Assembly (NCBI GenBank): GCA_964545715.1
Contig: CAZJHX010000001.1
Span: forward strand, 1-64,000
DNA from: CAZJHX01 sp964545715
Lineage (GTDB): Bacteria; Myxococcota_A; UBA9042; GCA-2863065
Length of the DNA: 64,000 nt
Direction: 5' to 3'
Below are positions 1 to 9,591 of the stretch, one piece after another (position 1 is the first letter of the stretch; every line of letters starts with the position of its first letter). Made by a program: the position numbers and the translations under genes. The notes under the pieces are model-generated. The model worked only from the letters and a program-made list of their open reading frames with translations, had not been told where the DNA came from and made no database searches.

Positions 1-1083
1 GTTTTCGGTTTGGTTGTGTTGCTGGTCGGGGTTGTCGTCGTTCGGGCAGTTGTCGGTGGCGTCGGGGTCGCCGTCGTTGTCGTCGTCCGGATCGCACGCG
101 TTGCCTTTGCTGTCGCCGTCGGTGTTCTTCTGCCCGGGGTTCTTCTTGGTCGGGCAGTTGTCCGCGGTGTCCTTGACGCCGTCCCCGTCATCGTCCCCGT
201 CGCATTTGTTGCCCTTGCCGTCTTTGTCCGTGTCCAGCTGGCCGCCGTTGGCCACCAGCTTGCAGTTGTCGTTTGTGTCTTTGACGCCGTCATTGTCGTC
301 GTCCGGATCACACGCGTTGCCTTTCTTGTCGCCGTCGGTGTTCTTCTGTCCGGGGTTCTTCTTGGTCGGGCAGTTGTCCTTGCCGTCCTTCACGCCGTCG
401 TTGTCGTCGTCGCCGTCGCATTTGTTGCCCTTGCCGTCCTTGTCGGTGTCCAGCTGGCCCGCATTCTTGACGTTCTTGCAGTTGTCCTTCTTGTCCGGCA
501 CCCCGTCCTTGTCTTTGTCCGGCGCCTTTGGCTTGGCGCCCTTGCAGGGTCCGCCGCCGGGACCGCCGCCCCACCACTCCCAGTGCCACTTCTCGCTGGG
601 CACTGTCCGCTTGAAGCCGTACTTGGCGCCGTTTTTGTTCAGCCACTTGTAGACGCCGGGCGCCGACGTGTTGAGGTCCAGCGCGTGCCCGCTCTGGTGG
701 TTGGAGTAGCCGGGTTTGGCCGCCAGGTTGCAGCCGTTGCAGCTGCAGTTGATGTAGCAGCCGTAGAGGTACTGCTGCTGGGCCATCGTCCGAAAGCCGC
801 TGATGATCTTCAGGTTGATCCCCTTTTTGGCGGCGGCCTTGGCCATCACGTAGTAGGCATTGGCCGTCTTCAGCTCCACCTTTTTCCCGTCAACGGTGAC
901 GACCTTGATTTTGAAAGACGCACCCGACTTGTAGCCGGTGCTCGTGCTCTGCTTGCAGCTGATGCTGGACAGCGCACCCGACTGAACCGCCAGCTCGGGA
1001 GCGTCCGGATCGTGCTCACAGAAGTGTTCGTCGTGCCCACCTTCGAGACATCCCGCCGCCATCAGCGTCAGCGCGCCCAGCAT
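1..1083 (-). CDS. M15-family D,D-carboxypeptidase-like lipoprotein with thrombospondin type 3 repeats (3' end cut by window edge)
   Basis: The frame is open from the ATG at 1083 to base 1, so the C-terminus is missing. A short hydrophobic N-terminus ends in MAAGC (Cys12), a plausible lipobox; an in-frame GTG at 1092 is an alternative start. Residues ~75-172 match the VanY/M15 zinc peptidase core: SNHQSGHALD supplies His129 and Asp136, and EKWHW supplies Glu164 and His167, so all expected zinc and catalytic residues are present. From ~185 onward there are Asp/Lys/Asn-rich thrombospondin type 3 repeats (units such as DTDKDGKGNKCD), which bind calcium in other proteins. The family cleaves D-Ala-D-Ala or related bonds in peptidoglycan. 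The inference is an envelope-anchored murein hydrolase on a Ca-binding stalk. It is divergent from the lipoprotein at 1260. Confidence 0.85.
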   Translation of the reverse strand, partial: MLGALTLMAAGCLEGGHDEHFCEHDPDAPELAVQSGALSSISCKQSTSTGYKSGASFKIKVVTVDGKKVELKTANAYYVMAKAAAKKGINLKIISGFRTMAQQQYLYGCYINCSCNGCNLAAKPGYSNHQSGHALDLNTSAPGVYKWLNKNGAKYGFKRTVPSEKWHWEWWGGGPGGGPCKGAKPKAPDKDKDGVPDKKDNCKNVKNAGQLDTDKDGKGNKCDGDDDNDGVKDGKDNCPTKKNPGQKNTDGDKKGNACDPDDDNDGVKDTNDNCKLVANGGQLDTDKDGKGNKCDGDDDGDGVKDTADNCPTKKNPGQKNTDGDSKGNACDPDDDNDGDPDATDNCPNDDNPDQQHNQTEN

Positions 1084-1259
1084 CAAAACCACCGGCCATT
1101 GTGGACTGCCAGCCCCACCGGCTTTGCGCCTGTACTCCGGACGACGAGCCCCACCAGCCCCACCCAAGTCACACCCAATGCGTCCCAGCATCCCGATCCT
1201 CTCCGTTTTCGTGGAAACCGGCATGGGACACTGCACCCTCTGTGCCACACTGCTGAGCC

Positions 1260-3302
1260 ATGAAGGGATCCCCGCGCGTGCTCCGGTTGGTCGTCGTCGC
1301 CTGTCTGTCCTCCCTTGTGGGTTGCAATGGCCCGTCGTCCACAAGCACAACGGCCTCCGAGCCGGACTTGCCGCCCCAGACGGACCTGCCGCCCCAGCCG
1401 GACCTGCCTCGCCACACGGACCTGCCTCCCCAAGCGGATGTGTCGCTGCCCGATACCGACGGTCCGCCGGCCGATCCGTGCGCTGCGGCGCCGTTTGGGC
1501 CCGGCTGCCCCTGCCAACAGCCCGGCACGCCCGACGGTGACTGCGAGGCCGGGCTATGCGTGGAGACCGGCTTCGGCGCGTTCTGCTCGCCGGCGCCGTA
1601 TTGCATGTCCGAGTGCGCCCAGTCGTGGGCGTGCTCGGCGTTTCAGTTCGGCGGCATGGACACGATCTACGAGTGCGCTTACGCATATCCCAGCCTGTGC
1701 GCGCCCTGCCAGACGGACGCGGACTGCGCGGCACAGCTCGGGACGGACGAGCCGGCCCGGTGCCTGGCCGATCCCGATGGAGAGGGGTCCTTCTGCGGTG
1801 CTCCCTGCCCCTGCCTCCCGGGGTTCCAGTGCGTGTCGGCCCCAACGACCTCCGGGGAGGTCTCGACGCAGTGCGTGCCGGCGGAGTGGAACAACGGGCT
1901 CTGCGCTTGCACGCCCTGGGCTGTCGAGGCCGCCACCGCCACCGGCTGTGTCAACACGAACGAGCACGGCAGCTGCGCCGGCAGCCAGTGGTGCACAGAC
2001 GACGGGCTGTCTGCCTGCGCGGGCCCCACGGCCGCGGCCGAAGTCTGCAACGGCGCGGACGACGACTGCGACGGCCAGGCGGACGAAGGCTGTCCGCCGC
2101 CACCGATGGGCTGCGCGGCCTTGGACGGGCCGTGTCCGGTGGCGCCGCCGGAGTGCAAGCAGACGGGGGGTGTCGGCGGCCCGGGCGCGGGGCTCACACC
2201 GGCGGAGGCCGGGGGTTTCGGTCTCGAAGATCAGGACACCTGGGCAAAGGGAGCCGCGTTCCTGGACGCGCTGGCCGCCCAGCCCGGGGCAACACAGGTG
2301 ACGCTGGAAGCGCTTCTGAACGATTTGAATCGGCAGGCGGTCCAGGTGAGCGCGGTACCGAACGTCGGCTGCGCGCACACCGGGTTCGAGTGGAACAGCG
2401 GCGACGACGGCGTGGACTATTGGATGCCCCAGGGGATCACGGGCACGGCGGCCGCCGATGCGTCCGGACTGGTCGCCGGCAAGAGCGTGGTGGCCGTCAG
2501 TTGGTGGCACAAGCACGCCGAAGACTCCAGCATCGACTCGACCAAGGGCGTGCGGATCTCCTTTGCGGACGTCACTGAGATGAGTGACGTGGACTATCGA
2601 CACGTGCTGCTCGTGCAGCCGATCTTCGGCTCGAGCCCACCCGACTACGAGATCGTGCCCGTCCATGCCGGCGGCATCGCGTGGTATGGCGACTATCTGT
2701 ACGTGGCCGACACCACCAAGGGCTTTCGGGTTTTCGACATCAAACGGCCCATTCAGGTGTCCACCGGCGAGAAGGGGCTGGTTGGACACGTGGGCGACGG
2801 TGTGTACCGCGCGCACGGGTACAAGTACGTCCTGGTTCAGATCAACCGCTACAAGCTGTGCGGCGCCTCCTGCTGTGCCCGCTTCTCGTTTGCTGCGGTC
2901 GATCGCAGCGCTAGCCCGCACGGCATCGTCGCTGGGGAGTACTCCAAATCATCGGGCATGGGCCGCCTGCACCGCTGGCCATTGGATGAGACCACGGGGC
3001 GGCTGCCGGCACCCAGCGGGATGGCGGCCGCCGACGCGGTCTGGCACACCGGCAAGAACAGGATGCAGGGCGGCGTGACCTACGACGGCGTCGCGTACGT
3101 GTCATCGAGCTCTCAGATCGGCAAATACGGCGCGCTCTACCGCAGCACCGAGTCGGGCTGGTCCGCACACAAGTGGGTCCATGGCGCCGAGGATCTCCAC
3201 GTGGCGCCGGGCTCGGGCGACGTCTGGAGTCTCAGCGAGTTCCCGGGCAGCCGCTGGGTCTTCGCCACCAAGCTCAGCGCGCTTGCGGCGGGCTGTCAGT
3301 GA
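1260..3302 (+). CDS. Cys-rich secreted lipoprotein with one MopE-type motif and a propeller-like C-terminal region
   Basis: 680 residues. The N-terminus has a Lys/Arg n-region, a hydrophobic core and the lipobox LVGC, followed by a Pro/Asp/Leu hexapeptide repeat linker (residues ~35-60). Residues ~75-260 are Cys-rich with many CxxD and CxC groups. One AEVCNGADDDCDG motif (residue ~260) is the MopE-type acidic Cys motif common in Myxococcota surface proteins. The C-terminal ~390 residues lack such repeats and contain segments such as GGIAWYGDYLYVADTTKGF and VTYDGVAYVSSS that look like beta-propeller blades. No enzymatic motif was recognised. It is probably an outer-membrane-anchored, extracellular protein of unknown role. 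Confidence 0.85.
   Translation: MKGSPRVLRLVVVACLSSLVGCNGPSSTSTTASEPDLPPQTDLPPQPDLPRHTDLPPQADVSLPDTDGPPADPCAAAPFGPGCPCQQPGTPDGDCEAGLCVETGFGAFCSPAPYCMSECAQSWACSAFQFGGMDTIYECAYAYPSLCAPCQTDADCAAQLGTDEPARCLADPDGEGSFCGAPCPCLPGFQCVSAPTTSGEVSTQCVPAEWNNGLCACTPWAVEAATATGCVNTNEHGSCAGSQWCTDDGLSACAGPTAAAEVCNGADDDCDGQADEGCPPPPMGCAALDGPCPVAPPECKQTGGVGGPGAGLTPAEAGGFGLEDQDTWAKGAAFLDALAAQPGATQVTLEALLNDLNRQAVQVSAVPNVGCAHTGFEWNSGDDGVDYWMPQGITGTAAADASGLVAGKSVVAVSWWHKHAEDSSIDSTKGVRISFADVTEMSDVDYRHVLLVQPIFGSSPPDYEIVPVHAGGIAWYGDYLYVADTTKGFRVFDIKRPIQVSTGEKGLVGHVGDGVYRAHGYKYVLVQINRYKLCGASCCARFSFAAVDRSASPHGIVAGEYSKSSGMGRLHRWPLDETTGRLPAPSGMAAADAVWHTGKNRMQGGVTYDGVAYVSSSSQIGKYGALYRSTESGWSAHKWVHGAEDLHVAPGSGDVWSLSEFPGSRWVFATKLSALAAGCQ
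1362..1439 (+). repeat. 18-bp coding repeat (DLPPQP-type hexapeptide linker)
   Basis: About four imperfect 18-bp units encode PDLPPQ, TDLPPQ, PDLPRH and TDLPPQ just after the lipobox of the 1260 lipoprotein. It is likely a flexible spacer holding the folded part away from the membrane. Confidence 0.6.
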
Positions 3303-3426
3303 TCGAGCTGGGGTTGGGCGGGTGACAGACCCCAGCGCAAGCCGCGCCAAGCGCTGATCCTTGTCGGGATGTGACGCCGCGCCAGTCGTTGTAAGATGGC
3401 GACACACACCCACAGGGAGAGTGAAC

Positions 3427-6400
3427 GTGCGGGTCCAACTGGCTCTGGCCATGGCTTTATGTGCGCAGTCCGCTTTGGCTCAGGAGGCCGGTACGGTCCA
3501 CGGCCGCGTCGTGCAATCCGGCTCACCGCTCCCGGTTCACGGTGCACAGGTGGCGCTGGACGCCTCGCCGGCCGACGGCACGCCGGAGCATGTCGTCACC
3601 AGCAGCGTCGTGGGTACGTTCTCCATCGGGGAGGTGCCGGCGGGCAGCTATCGGCTCGAGATTGCGCGGCCCGGATACACAACACATAACGCAGACATCA
3701 CCGTGGGCGGCGGGCGGGTCCGGCACGACGCCGCGCTTGCGGTCGAGAGCGGCGCAGAGACCCTGATCGATCTGTCGGCGAGTGTTTTGGACGTCACGAC
3801 GCGGGCCGCGCTGCCCGGGGCGGTGGTCACGTTTGATTTCTGGCCCGCCGAGCCCGCCGCAGGTGATGGCGTCGCGGCCTCCACCACGGTGGTCGCCGAC
3901 GACGTCGGGCGCGCGCTGCTGCCGGCCCAAAGCGTCGGCTATTACCGCATCACGATCGCGCGCGGCGGCTGGGAGACCTACGTGCACCCCGAAGCGCCGG
4001 GGGTCGCGACGCTGCTGGACGAGGGACACGACGCGCTGGCGCTGCTCAAGCCCGTCGCCAAGCCGCTGACCGTGCACGTGGTCGGCCGCGATCCCGCCCA
4101 GTTTCCGGCGCTGGATGACGTGCCGCTGGCCGGCGCCATCGTCGAGATCACGGCCCTGGAGCTGCTGGTCGATCGCGTCGTCAGCGCCCCGCGGGCGGAG
4201 CTGTCGAGCCTGGACGGCAGCGTCGTCTTCACGCTGCCGAAGCTGGCGCCGGTCCGTTGGCAGGTGCAGGTCAAAAAGCTGGGATACGAGCTGTTCACCA
4301 CGATCGTCTCCCCCAACGTCGCCGGGGCCTTCGACGACCTGGACGTAACCCTGGCGCTGCATGAAGAGACGCAGGTGCGCGTGGTGCTGCAGTCGCCGTA
4401 CGCCGACCCGGTGATGATCGCCGGCGCCTACGTCTTTTTGGAGGGCGTCAAGGGCACACACACCGAGGGCGTGGGCCGGTTTGTGCCGGCGGCGGTGGGT
4501 CCGGACGGCGCGGTCGAGTCCCTGTTCGAACGACTGGTGCCCGGCCGCTATTGGATCCGGGCGTCCCACGTGGCGACGCTGACGCCGGAGCAGCTGGGTC
4601 TGCCGCCGACCAACGGACCCATCGTCGGGCTGCCGTTTGCCATTCAGGTCGCGCTGCATCCGCGGGAGGCTCATGTCGAGATCGCCGACATGGAGGCGGC
4701 GACGGTCACACTGGCCATGGAGCCGGTTTCAGCGCTGGTGACCGGCACGCTGCTGGGCAGCGACGGGCTGACCGATCCGTTCGACAGCAAGGCCCGCCGC
4801 CTGGCGCCGATGCCCAATGTGGAGCTCACGCTGCGGGCCTTCACCACCGACGGTCTGCTGGATCCCGAGCACGCCGACTACACCGCCACCACGGACGCCG
4901 AGGGCCGGTTTGCCATGGAGGTGCCGCCCGCGCGCTACGGCGTGGTCATCGAGGCGCTGACCGACTACACGGGCTTTCGCGTGATGAGGTCGTGGCGCAA
5001 CGTGGGCGATGAGCACCTGTCAAAGCCGCTGCAGCGCGCGTGGCCGTTCGCCGTTCCCTGGCCGCACGAGACCCACCACCAGTGGCTGCATGGGGCCGCG
5101 CTGGCGATGAGCAGCGGCGCGCAACACGATCTGGGTCTTGAGGTGCACAAGCAGGCGATCACGCTGGGCGCCAACATTCTGCACGCCAAGAACACGTTGA
5201 AGACCCCCGCCAGCGTCGCGGTCTTTCAGGATGGCGGCAGCTTTCTCACCCAGTATCTGGGCGACATCTGGATGACCAAACCCGAGCACACGCTGACGCT
5301 GGCCGGGCCCCAGACCTACACCGCTCAGGCGAGCCGCACGCCGGGCGTCAACCAGCCCACGGTCGTCTTTGAAGGCGTTGTGCCGGGCGACTACACGCTG
5401 ACGGGCGACCATCCGTACTTCGACATCCCGTCCAAGACGATCACGGTGGACCCCTGGGCCGCGCCCGGCGTCCCGCCACCGGCGGTGTATCCGCTCAACA
5501 CCACGCACTACGTTACGCCCGGCTATTTTCACTGGCTGCTGATGGCGGCCGACGACGACCCCGGCAAGACGACCAACTGGTGGTCGTGGACGTCCAAGGT
5601 GGATGCCTCGCCGATCGACGGCTACCAGATCGTGACCTGCGCCTGGATCCCAGCGGCGTCACCCGAGGACCAGCCGAAGTGGGCCAAGGTCGCCACGCTG
5701 GCCGGCAGCTTCGTGTCGTCCGCGCTGCCGGAGTTCGAGGACATGCTGTTCTTCGGCGCCCAGCCGGTCTTCGGCGAGCACCAGATCCTGGCGTATTACG
5801 ACAAGGTCTATGGGGAGTCGGTCAACGGCTGGGCGGTCTTCTCCCCCGGCGACGCGGACAACACCACCACCTGCTGCCCGGGCACGAGCGGATCGTTGGA
5901 CTGCATCACGCAGTCGCCCAACTACGACACGTTCTGGGCGTACGTCGGCGGCGCCAAAAACAACGTGGGGCCCGAAAAGAAGCCGACCGCCATCCCGGAC
6001 ACGTTCGAGGTGGAGATCCGCACGTTCAATGTGCGCGACGAAGAGATAGTGGGTCTGCCGGTCACCGTCGACGAGCAGACCGTGGAGTCGGGCGAGGGGC
6101 AGGTGGTGGTGCTGGCCTCGCTGGCGGATCTCACGTCGCCGACCATTGCCTCGCCGCAGTGGACGGTGTCGGGCCAGGTGCAGACCAGCGTGCTGTGGAC
6201 GCCCGCGGCGGATCCCGGGACCCTGCGGCTGCAAATGCGCATTATCGTCATGCGCGCCATGGTCATCTCGGGCAAGGTGACCACGCCCGACGGCGCAGGG
6301 ATCGGCGGCGTCCCGATCGTGCTCAAGTCGCCGGGCGGCGCCGACTACGTCCCGGATCCTGGCGACGTGATCAGCGGCGCAGACGGCTCGTTTGAGGTAG

Positions 6401-9400
6401 GCCAGCTGATCCCCGGTGCGACCTACCTGGAGGTGGCGCGCGAGTCGATGATCCCGGTCCGTAAGCGCGTCGCGCCGGCCAGCGCGGCCGAGCCGGACGT
6501 CAGCGGCCTGACCCTGGTGCTGCAGCCGGTGCCCCCGCCCGAGGTGTCCGAGCTGGCCATCGATCGCTACGGCTTCTTTTTGCCGGCGGTGCTCAAGAGC
6601 GGGGACGCGACGGGCCTGTCGCCGGACAACGCCGCCGGCAGCCTCACCGCCACGTGGACGACGACGCTGACGCCCGCCACCTACTGGGTGACGCGCCCCA
6701 CATACGAGGACGCCGACGGCGCGTGGGAAGAGGAGACGGTGACGATCAGCGATCCGATCCGCAGCGTGTGGCTGGTCGACAAGCGCTTCTTCCGCACGCC
6801 GAGTCTCAGCGCGCCGCCGGTGGCGGGAGATGACGCGCCCGTCGACGAGCTCGTGCCGCCGTCGACCACCGGGGCCACAACCCAGTGGCTGGACGACATG
6901 ATCCGCGGTGTCAGCGACCTGGTCGAGCCGGGCGAATACTTCAACGTGCTGCACCAGCGCGGGCAGGCCCAGGGCGGCGACGCGGTTGGAGGCCAGCTGA
7001 AGCTGTGGGAGCTGCCGGCGGGCACGTTTGAGCCATGGATCGTGGCGTTCACGCACGGGGGCGGCGTCGCGTTCTTCGACTACGCGGACCACCGACCGGC
7101 GGGCAGGCACGCCCTGCACGGCGTACATCTGCCGCGCTGGGCCTCGTTTCTGGTCAACCTGATCGGGACCATGGCAAACCTGCCCGAGGTGGATCCGTCC
7201 AAGTGGGTGCCCAAGGGGCGCTACCTGCCGATGCCCAGCTTCGACGCGGCGATCGGACTCTCCCAGGACGGCTACCTCACCTACGACTACCGCTTGAAAG
7301 TGGCCTGGCTCGAGGGTCAGAAGAACGGCGGCGGTGGCCTGCTCGGCACGGCGTCGCGGGCGCTCGGCCTCATTCTTCCCGCAGAGCTGGGCTTCAAGGT
7401 CGACGGCGCGGCCAAGAAGATCTCGATGACCGGCACGGCCGTGACATCGGCGGAGAACCAGACGCAGTTCTTTGGCGCGACCCGGGTGGACGTGCCGGGC
7501 GCCGTGCCGGTCGGGGAGACGCCGACGAAAAAGGTGGACCGCAAGGTGACCGGCAGCCTGGCGCTGAGCATCATCGAGCAATACGGCGAGGGGGCGTTCA
7601 AGGACTTCCGGCTGAAGCTGACCGCCAGCGCGACCCTGGGGATCATCACACGCTACCGGCTGAACAAGCTGCTGCGCCGGGTTCCGCACGTCAACGCCGC
7701 GCTGGCGTTTCTGGAGGCGGTGGCGGGGCTCGATGTCTTCTGGGTTTTCGACTTCGGTATCGGCGGCGACATGAGCAGCGAGTTTTCGTTGCTGGTGGAC
7801 GAGGCCCCGGAGTCGGGCGTTCCCACCGGCAGCCCGAGCCTGGACGCGTTCGGCGGCAAGGACTCCCGGCTACCCATCGATTTGGATGCCATCTTCTTCA
7901 AGTCGGCCACGGGCCTTGAGTTGGCGGCCTGGAGCGACCGGCTCAAGGTGCGGGGTCTGCTGAAGCTGGGCGCGCCCAACGACGTGATCGTGCCGCTGGG
8001 CGGGATGAAGTTGGTGCCCAACCCCGAGTCCTGGTGGCCGCCGATCGTCCGCCTGACGGGCGCGTTCAGCATCGAGCTGTCGCTCATGGCTGACACCTGG
8101 GGCGTCGGCTTTGCCAAGCAGTGGCAGTGGGACCTGAAGCGGTTCGACGTCGAGTTCGGCACCGAGCCCAGCTTCAACCTGACGCCGAGCGGTCTGGTGA
8201 CGACGGTGATCGCGCCGTCGACGATGCCGCCGGGGGGGGGGGCGCCCGCAGGCGAGCGCCTGGTCACCGATCTCTACCCGCTCACGCCGGTTGCGTCCGC
8301 CTGGAGCAAAGACGGCTCCGGCCTCGCCTACGTGCAGACCGAGCCCATGAGCGGGACGTCCAGCCTGGTCGCCGCCATCGGCGCACCCGGCGCGTGGGCT
8401 GAGCCGGTGACGGTCGCGACGACGGACGGCATCGTGGTCGGCGCGGCGGTGGCGGCGCTGAAGGACGGCCGCTGGCTGGCGGCGTGGTCGGATCGCGCGG
8501 CCGACGATCCGAGCGCGTCTCCGCCGACTGCGGTGCAGTGGGCGGTGGGCGACGGCTCGGACGGACCGTGGACGGACTCGGGCGTGGTGGCCGACGTGGA
8601 GGCGACCGCCCACGATCTGCAGCTGGCGGCTTTGGAGGGCGGCGCGGTGCTGGTCTTTCGCGTCAACGCCGAGGGCCCCGAGTCGGTGGTGGAGGCCGTG
8701 CGCGCGGCCGTGCTGAAAGACGACGCGTGGAGCGCGCCGGGCGAGGTGCTGGCCCCGACGCCGCTGCGCAGCGTTCACCTGGCGGCCGCTCCAACAGGTG
8801 GCTCGGTGGACGCGACGCTGGGCGTTGTGACGGACGACGGCAAGCTCGATGTGCTGGACCTGACGGACGGGCAGTGGGGCGACTGGCAGCCGGCGGCTAC
8901 CGAGGCGGGCGGCGGGGTGGACCTCGCCTTTGACGACGACGGCGGCCTGTGGATCGCCGCCGGGGGTCGCGACGGCGGCGTTGTCGTGCTGTCGCGCCCG
9001 GCCGGCGCGGGCAAGCCGGTGGCGGCGGGCCCGTTTGTCGAGGTGCGCGCATTCGATGACCGGGACACGCGCGAGATCCGCCTGCACGCCTTCACCGAAG
9101 CGGCCGGCACCAGCCTGCTGATGGCCTGGCTCGAGCGCGGCGAGACCGACCGCCTGGCGGCAGAGTACCTGTCTGCGGACGGCGCGACGCTGGCCGGCCC
9201 TCTCATCATCGCGCCCGACGCACCGGGCAGCTTGCGCGCGCTGCAGCTGTTACCGGCCGAGGACGCAGCCCACGCGGCGGTGCTCGTCGTGCATCGAACC
9301 CACGGCACGTCCAGCCATCTGGAGGCCTGGCGGCTGGACGACACCGGCACGGTCACGCCTGCGTCAGACGGCGAGGCCCCCCCGCCGGTCGAGTCCGATC

Positions 9401-9591
9401 AACCCGGCACTGACGTGTCCGCGCCCCTGCCGCCGGACTCGGAAGGCGACTGCAGCTGTCGCACAATCGGCGGCCCTCAGCCGATCCGACCGGGCGCCTG
9501 GATCGTGCTGCTTTGTTTGCTGCTGATGGGCGTCACGGCGCGCCGTCGTGCGACGTCTCGCCACGGCACCAGTCACCTAGTGATCCCGTGA
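3427..9591 (+). CDS. Giant surface protein with carboxypeptidase-regulatory-like domains and MYXO-CTERM-like tail
   Basis: About 2054 residues from the GTG at 3427, chosen because AGGGAGA lies 6 nt upstream and translation then begins with a clean signal peptide (MRVQLALAMALCAQSALAQ). The open frame extends upstream, but without a signal sequence. The N-terminal third has several carboxypeptidase-regulatory-like beta-sandwich units (GTVHGRVVQSG...GSYRLEIARPGY; a later one is VISGKVTTPDGAGIGGVPI). The middle has a large unassigned region. The C-terminal quarter has short repeated Gly/Asp/Trp segments resembling a propeller. The end is CSCR, a hydrophobic helix (AWIVLLCLLLMGV) and ARRR, the layout of MYXO-CTERM sorting signals, which implies surface anchoring. 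A run of nine G at ~8234 is a possible sequencing hotspot, but the frame continues intact. Confidence 0.85.
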   Translation: MRVQLALAMALCAQSALAQEAGTVHGRVVQSGSPLPVHGAQVALDASPADGTPEHVVTSSVVGTFSIGEVPAGSYRLEIARPGYTTHNADITVGGGRVRHDAALAVESGAETLIDLSASVLDVTTRAALPGAVVTFDFWPAEPAAGDGVAASTTVVADDVGRALLPAQSVGYYRITIARGGWETYVHPEAPGVATLLDEGHDALALLKPVAKPLTVHVVGRDPAQFPALDDVPLAGAIVEITALELLVDRVVSAPRAELSSLDGSVVFTLPKLAPVRWQVQVKKLGYELFTTIVSPNVAGAFDDLDVTLALHEETQVRVVLQSPYADPVMIAGAYVFLEGVKGTHTEGVGRFVPAAVGPDGAVESLFERLVPGRYWIRASHVATLTPEQLGLPPTNGPIVGLPFAIQVALHPREAHVEIADMEAATVTLAMEPVSALVTGTLLGSDGLTDPFDSKARRLAPMPNVELTLRAFTTDGLLDPEHADYTATTDAEGRFAMEVPPARYGVVIEALTDYTGFRVMRSWRNVGDEHLSKPLQRAWPFAVPWPHETHHQWLHGAALAMSSGAQHDLGLEVHKQAITLGANILHAKNTLKTPASVAVFQDGGSFLTQYLGDIWMTKPEHTLTLAGPQTYTAQASRTPGVNQPTVVFEGVVPGDYTLTGDHPYFDIPSKTITVDPWAAPGVPPPAVYPLNTTHYVTPGYFHWLLMAADDDPGKTTNWWSWTSKVDASPIDGYQIVTCAWIPAASPEDQPKWAKVATLAGSFVSSALPEFEDMLFFGAQPVFGEHQILAYYDKVYGESVNGWAVFSPGDADNTTTCCPGTSGSLDCITQSPNYDTFWAYVGGAKNNVGPEKKPTAIPDTFEVEIRTFNVRDEEIVGLPVTVDEQTVESGEGQVVVLASLADLTSPTIASPQWTVSGQVQTSVLWTPAADPGTLRLQMRIIVMRAMVISGKVTTPDGAGIGGVPIVLKSPGGADYVPDPGDVISGADGSFEVGQLIPGATYLEVARESMIPVRKRVAPASAAEPDVSGLTLVLQPVPPPEVSELAIDRYGFFLPAVLKSGDATGLSPDNAAGSLTATWTTTLTPATYWVTRPTYEDADGAWEEETVTISDPIRSVWLVDKRFFRTPSLSAPPVAGDDAPVDELVPPSTTGATTQWLDDMIRGVSDLVEPGEYFNVLHQRGQAQGGDAVGGQLKLWELPAGTFEPWIVAFTHGGGVAFFDYADHRPAGRHALHGVHLPRWASFLVNLIGTMANLPEVDPSKWVPKGRYLPMPSFDAAIGLSQDGYLTYDYRLKVAWLEGQKNGGGGLLGTASRALGLILPAELGFKVDGAAKKISMTGTAVTSAENQTQFFGATRVDVPGAVPVGETPTKKVDRKVTGSLALSIIEQYGEGAFKDFRLKLTASATLGIITRYRLNKLLRRVPHVNAALAFLEAVAGLDVFWVFDFGIGGDMSSEFSLLVDEAPESGVPTGSPSLDAFGGKDSRLPIDLDAIFFKSATGLELAAWSDRLKVRGLLKLGAPNDVIVPLGGMKLVPNPESWWPPIVRLTGAFSIELSLMADTWGVGFAKQWQWDLKRFDVEFGTEPSFNLTPSGLVTTVIAPSTMPPGGGAPAGERLVTDLYPLTPVASAWSKDGSGLAYVQTEPMSGTSSLVAAIGAPGAWAEPVTVATTDGIVVGAAVAALKDGRWLAAWSDRAADDPSASPPTAVQWAVGDGSDGPWTDSGVVADVEATAHDLQLAALEGGAVLVFRVNAEGPESVVEAVRAAVLKDDAWSAPGEVLAPTPLRSVHLAAAPTGGSVDATLGVVTDDGKLDVLDLTDGQWGDWQPAATEAGGGVDLAFDDDGGLWIAAGGRDGGVVVLSRPAGAGKPVAAGPFVEVRAFDDRDTREIRLHAFTEAAGTSLLMAWLERGETDRLAAEYLSADGATLAGPLIIAPDAPGSLRALQLLPAEDAAHAAVLVVHRTHGTSSHLEAWRLDDTGTVTPASDGEAPPPVESDQPGTDVSAPLPPDSEGDCSCRTIGGPQPIRPGAWIVLLCLLLMGVTARRRATSRHGTSHLVIP

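Noticed and set aside
10..1263. A 417-codon plus-strand frame at the left edge
   Set aside because: Shadow of the M15-thrombospondin gene; Val/Leu-rich low complexity, while the minus strand has a full zinc peptidase motif set.
5659..7689. A 676-codon minus-strand frame and similar frames inside the giant surface gene
   Set aside because: High-GC antisense shadows: Arg/Gly/Gln/His-rich, no domains, no ribosome binding sites.
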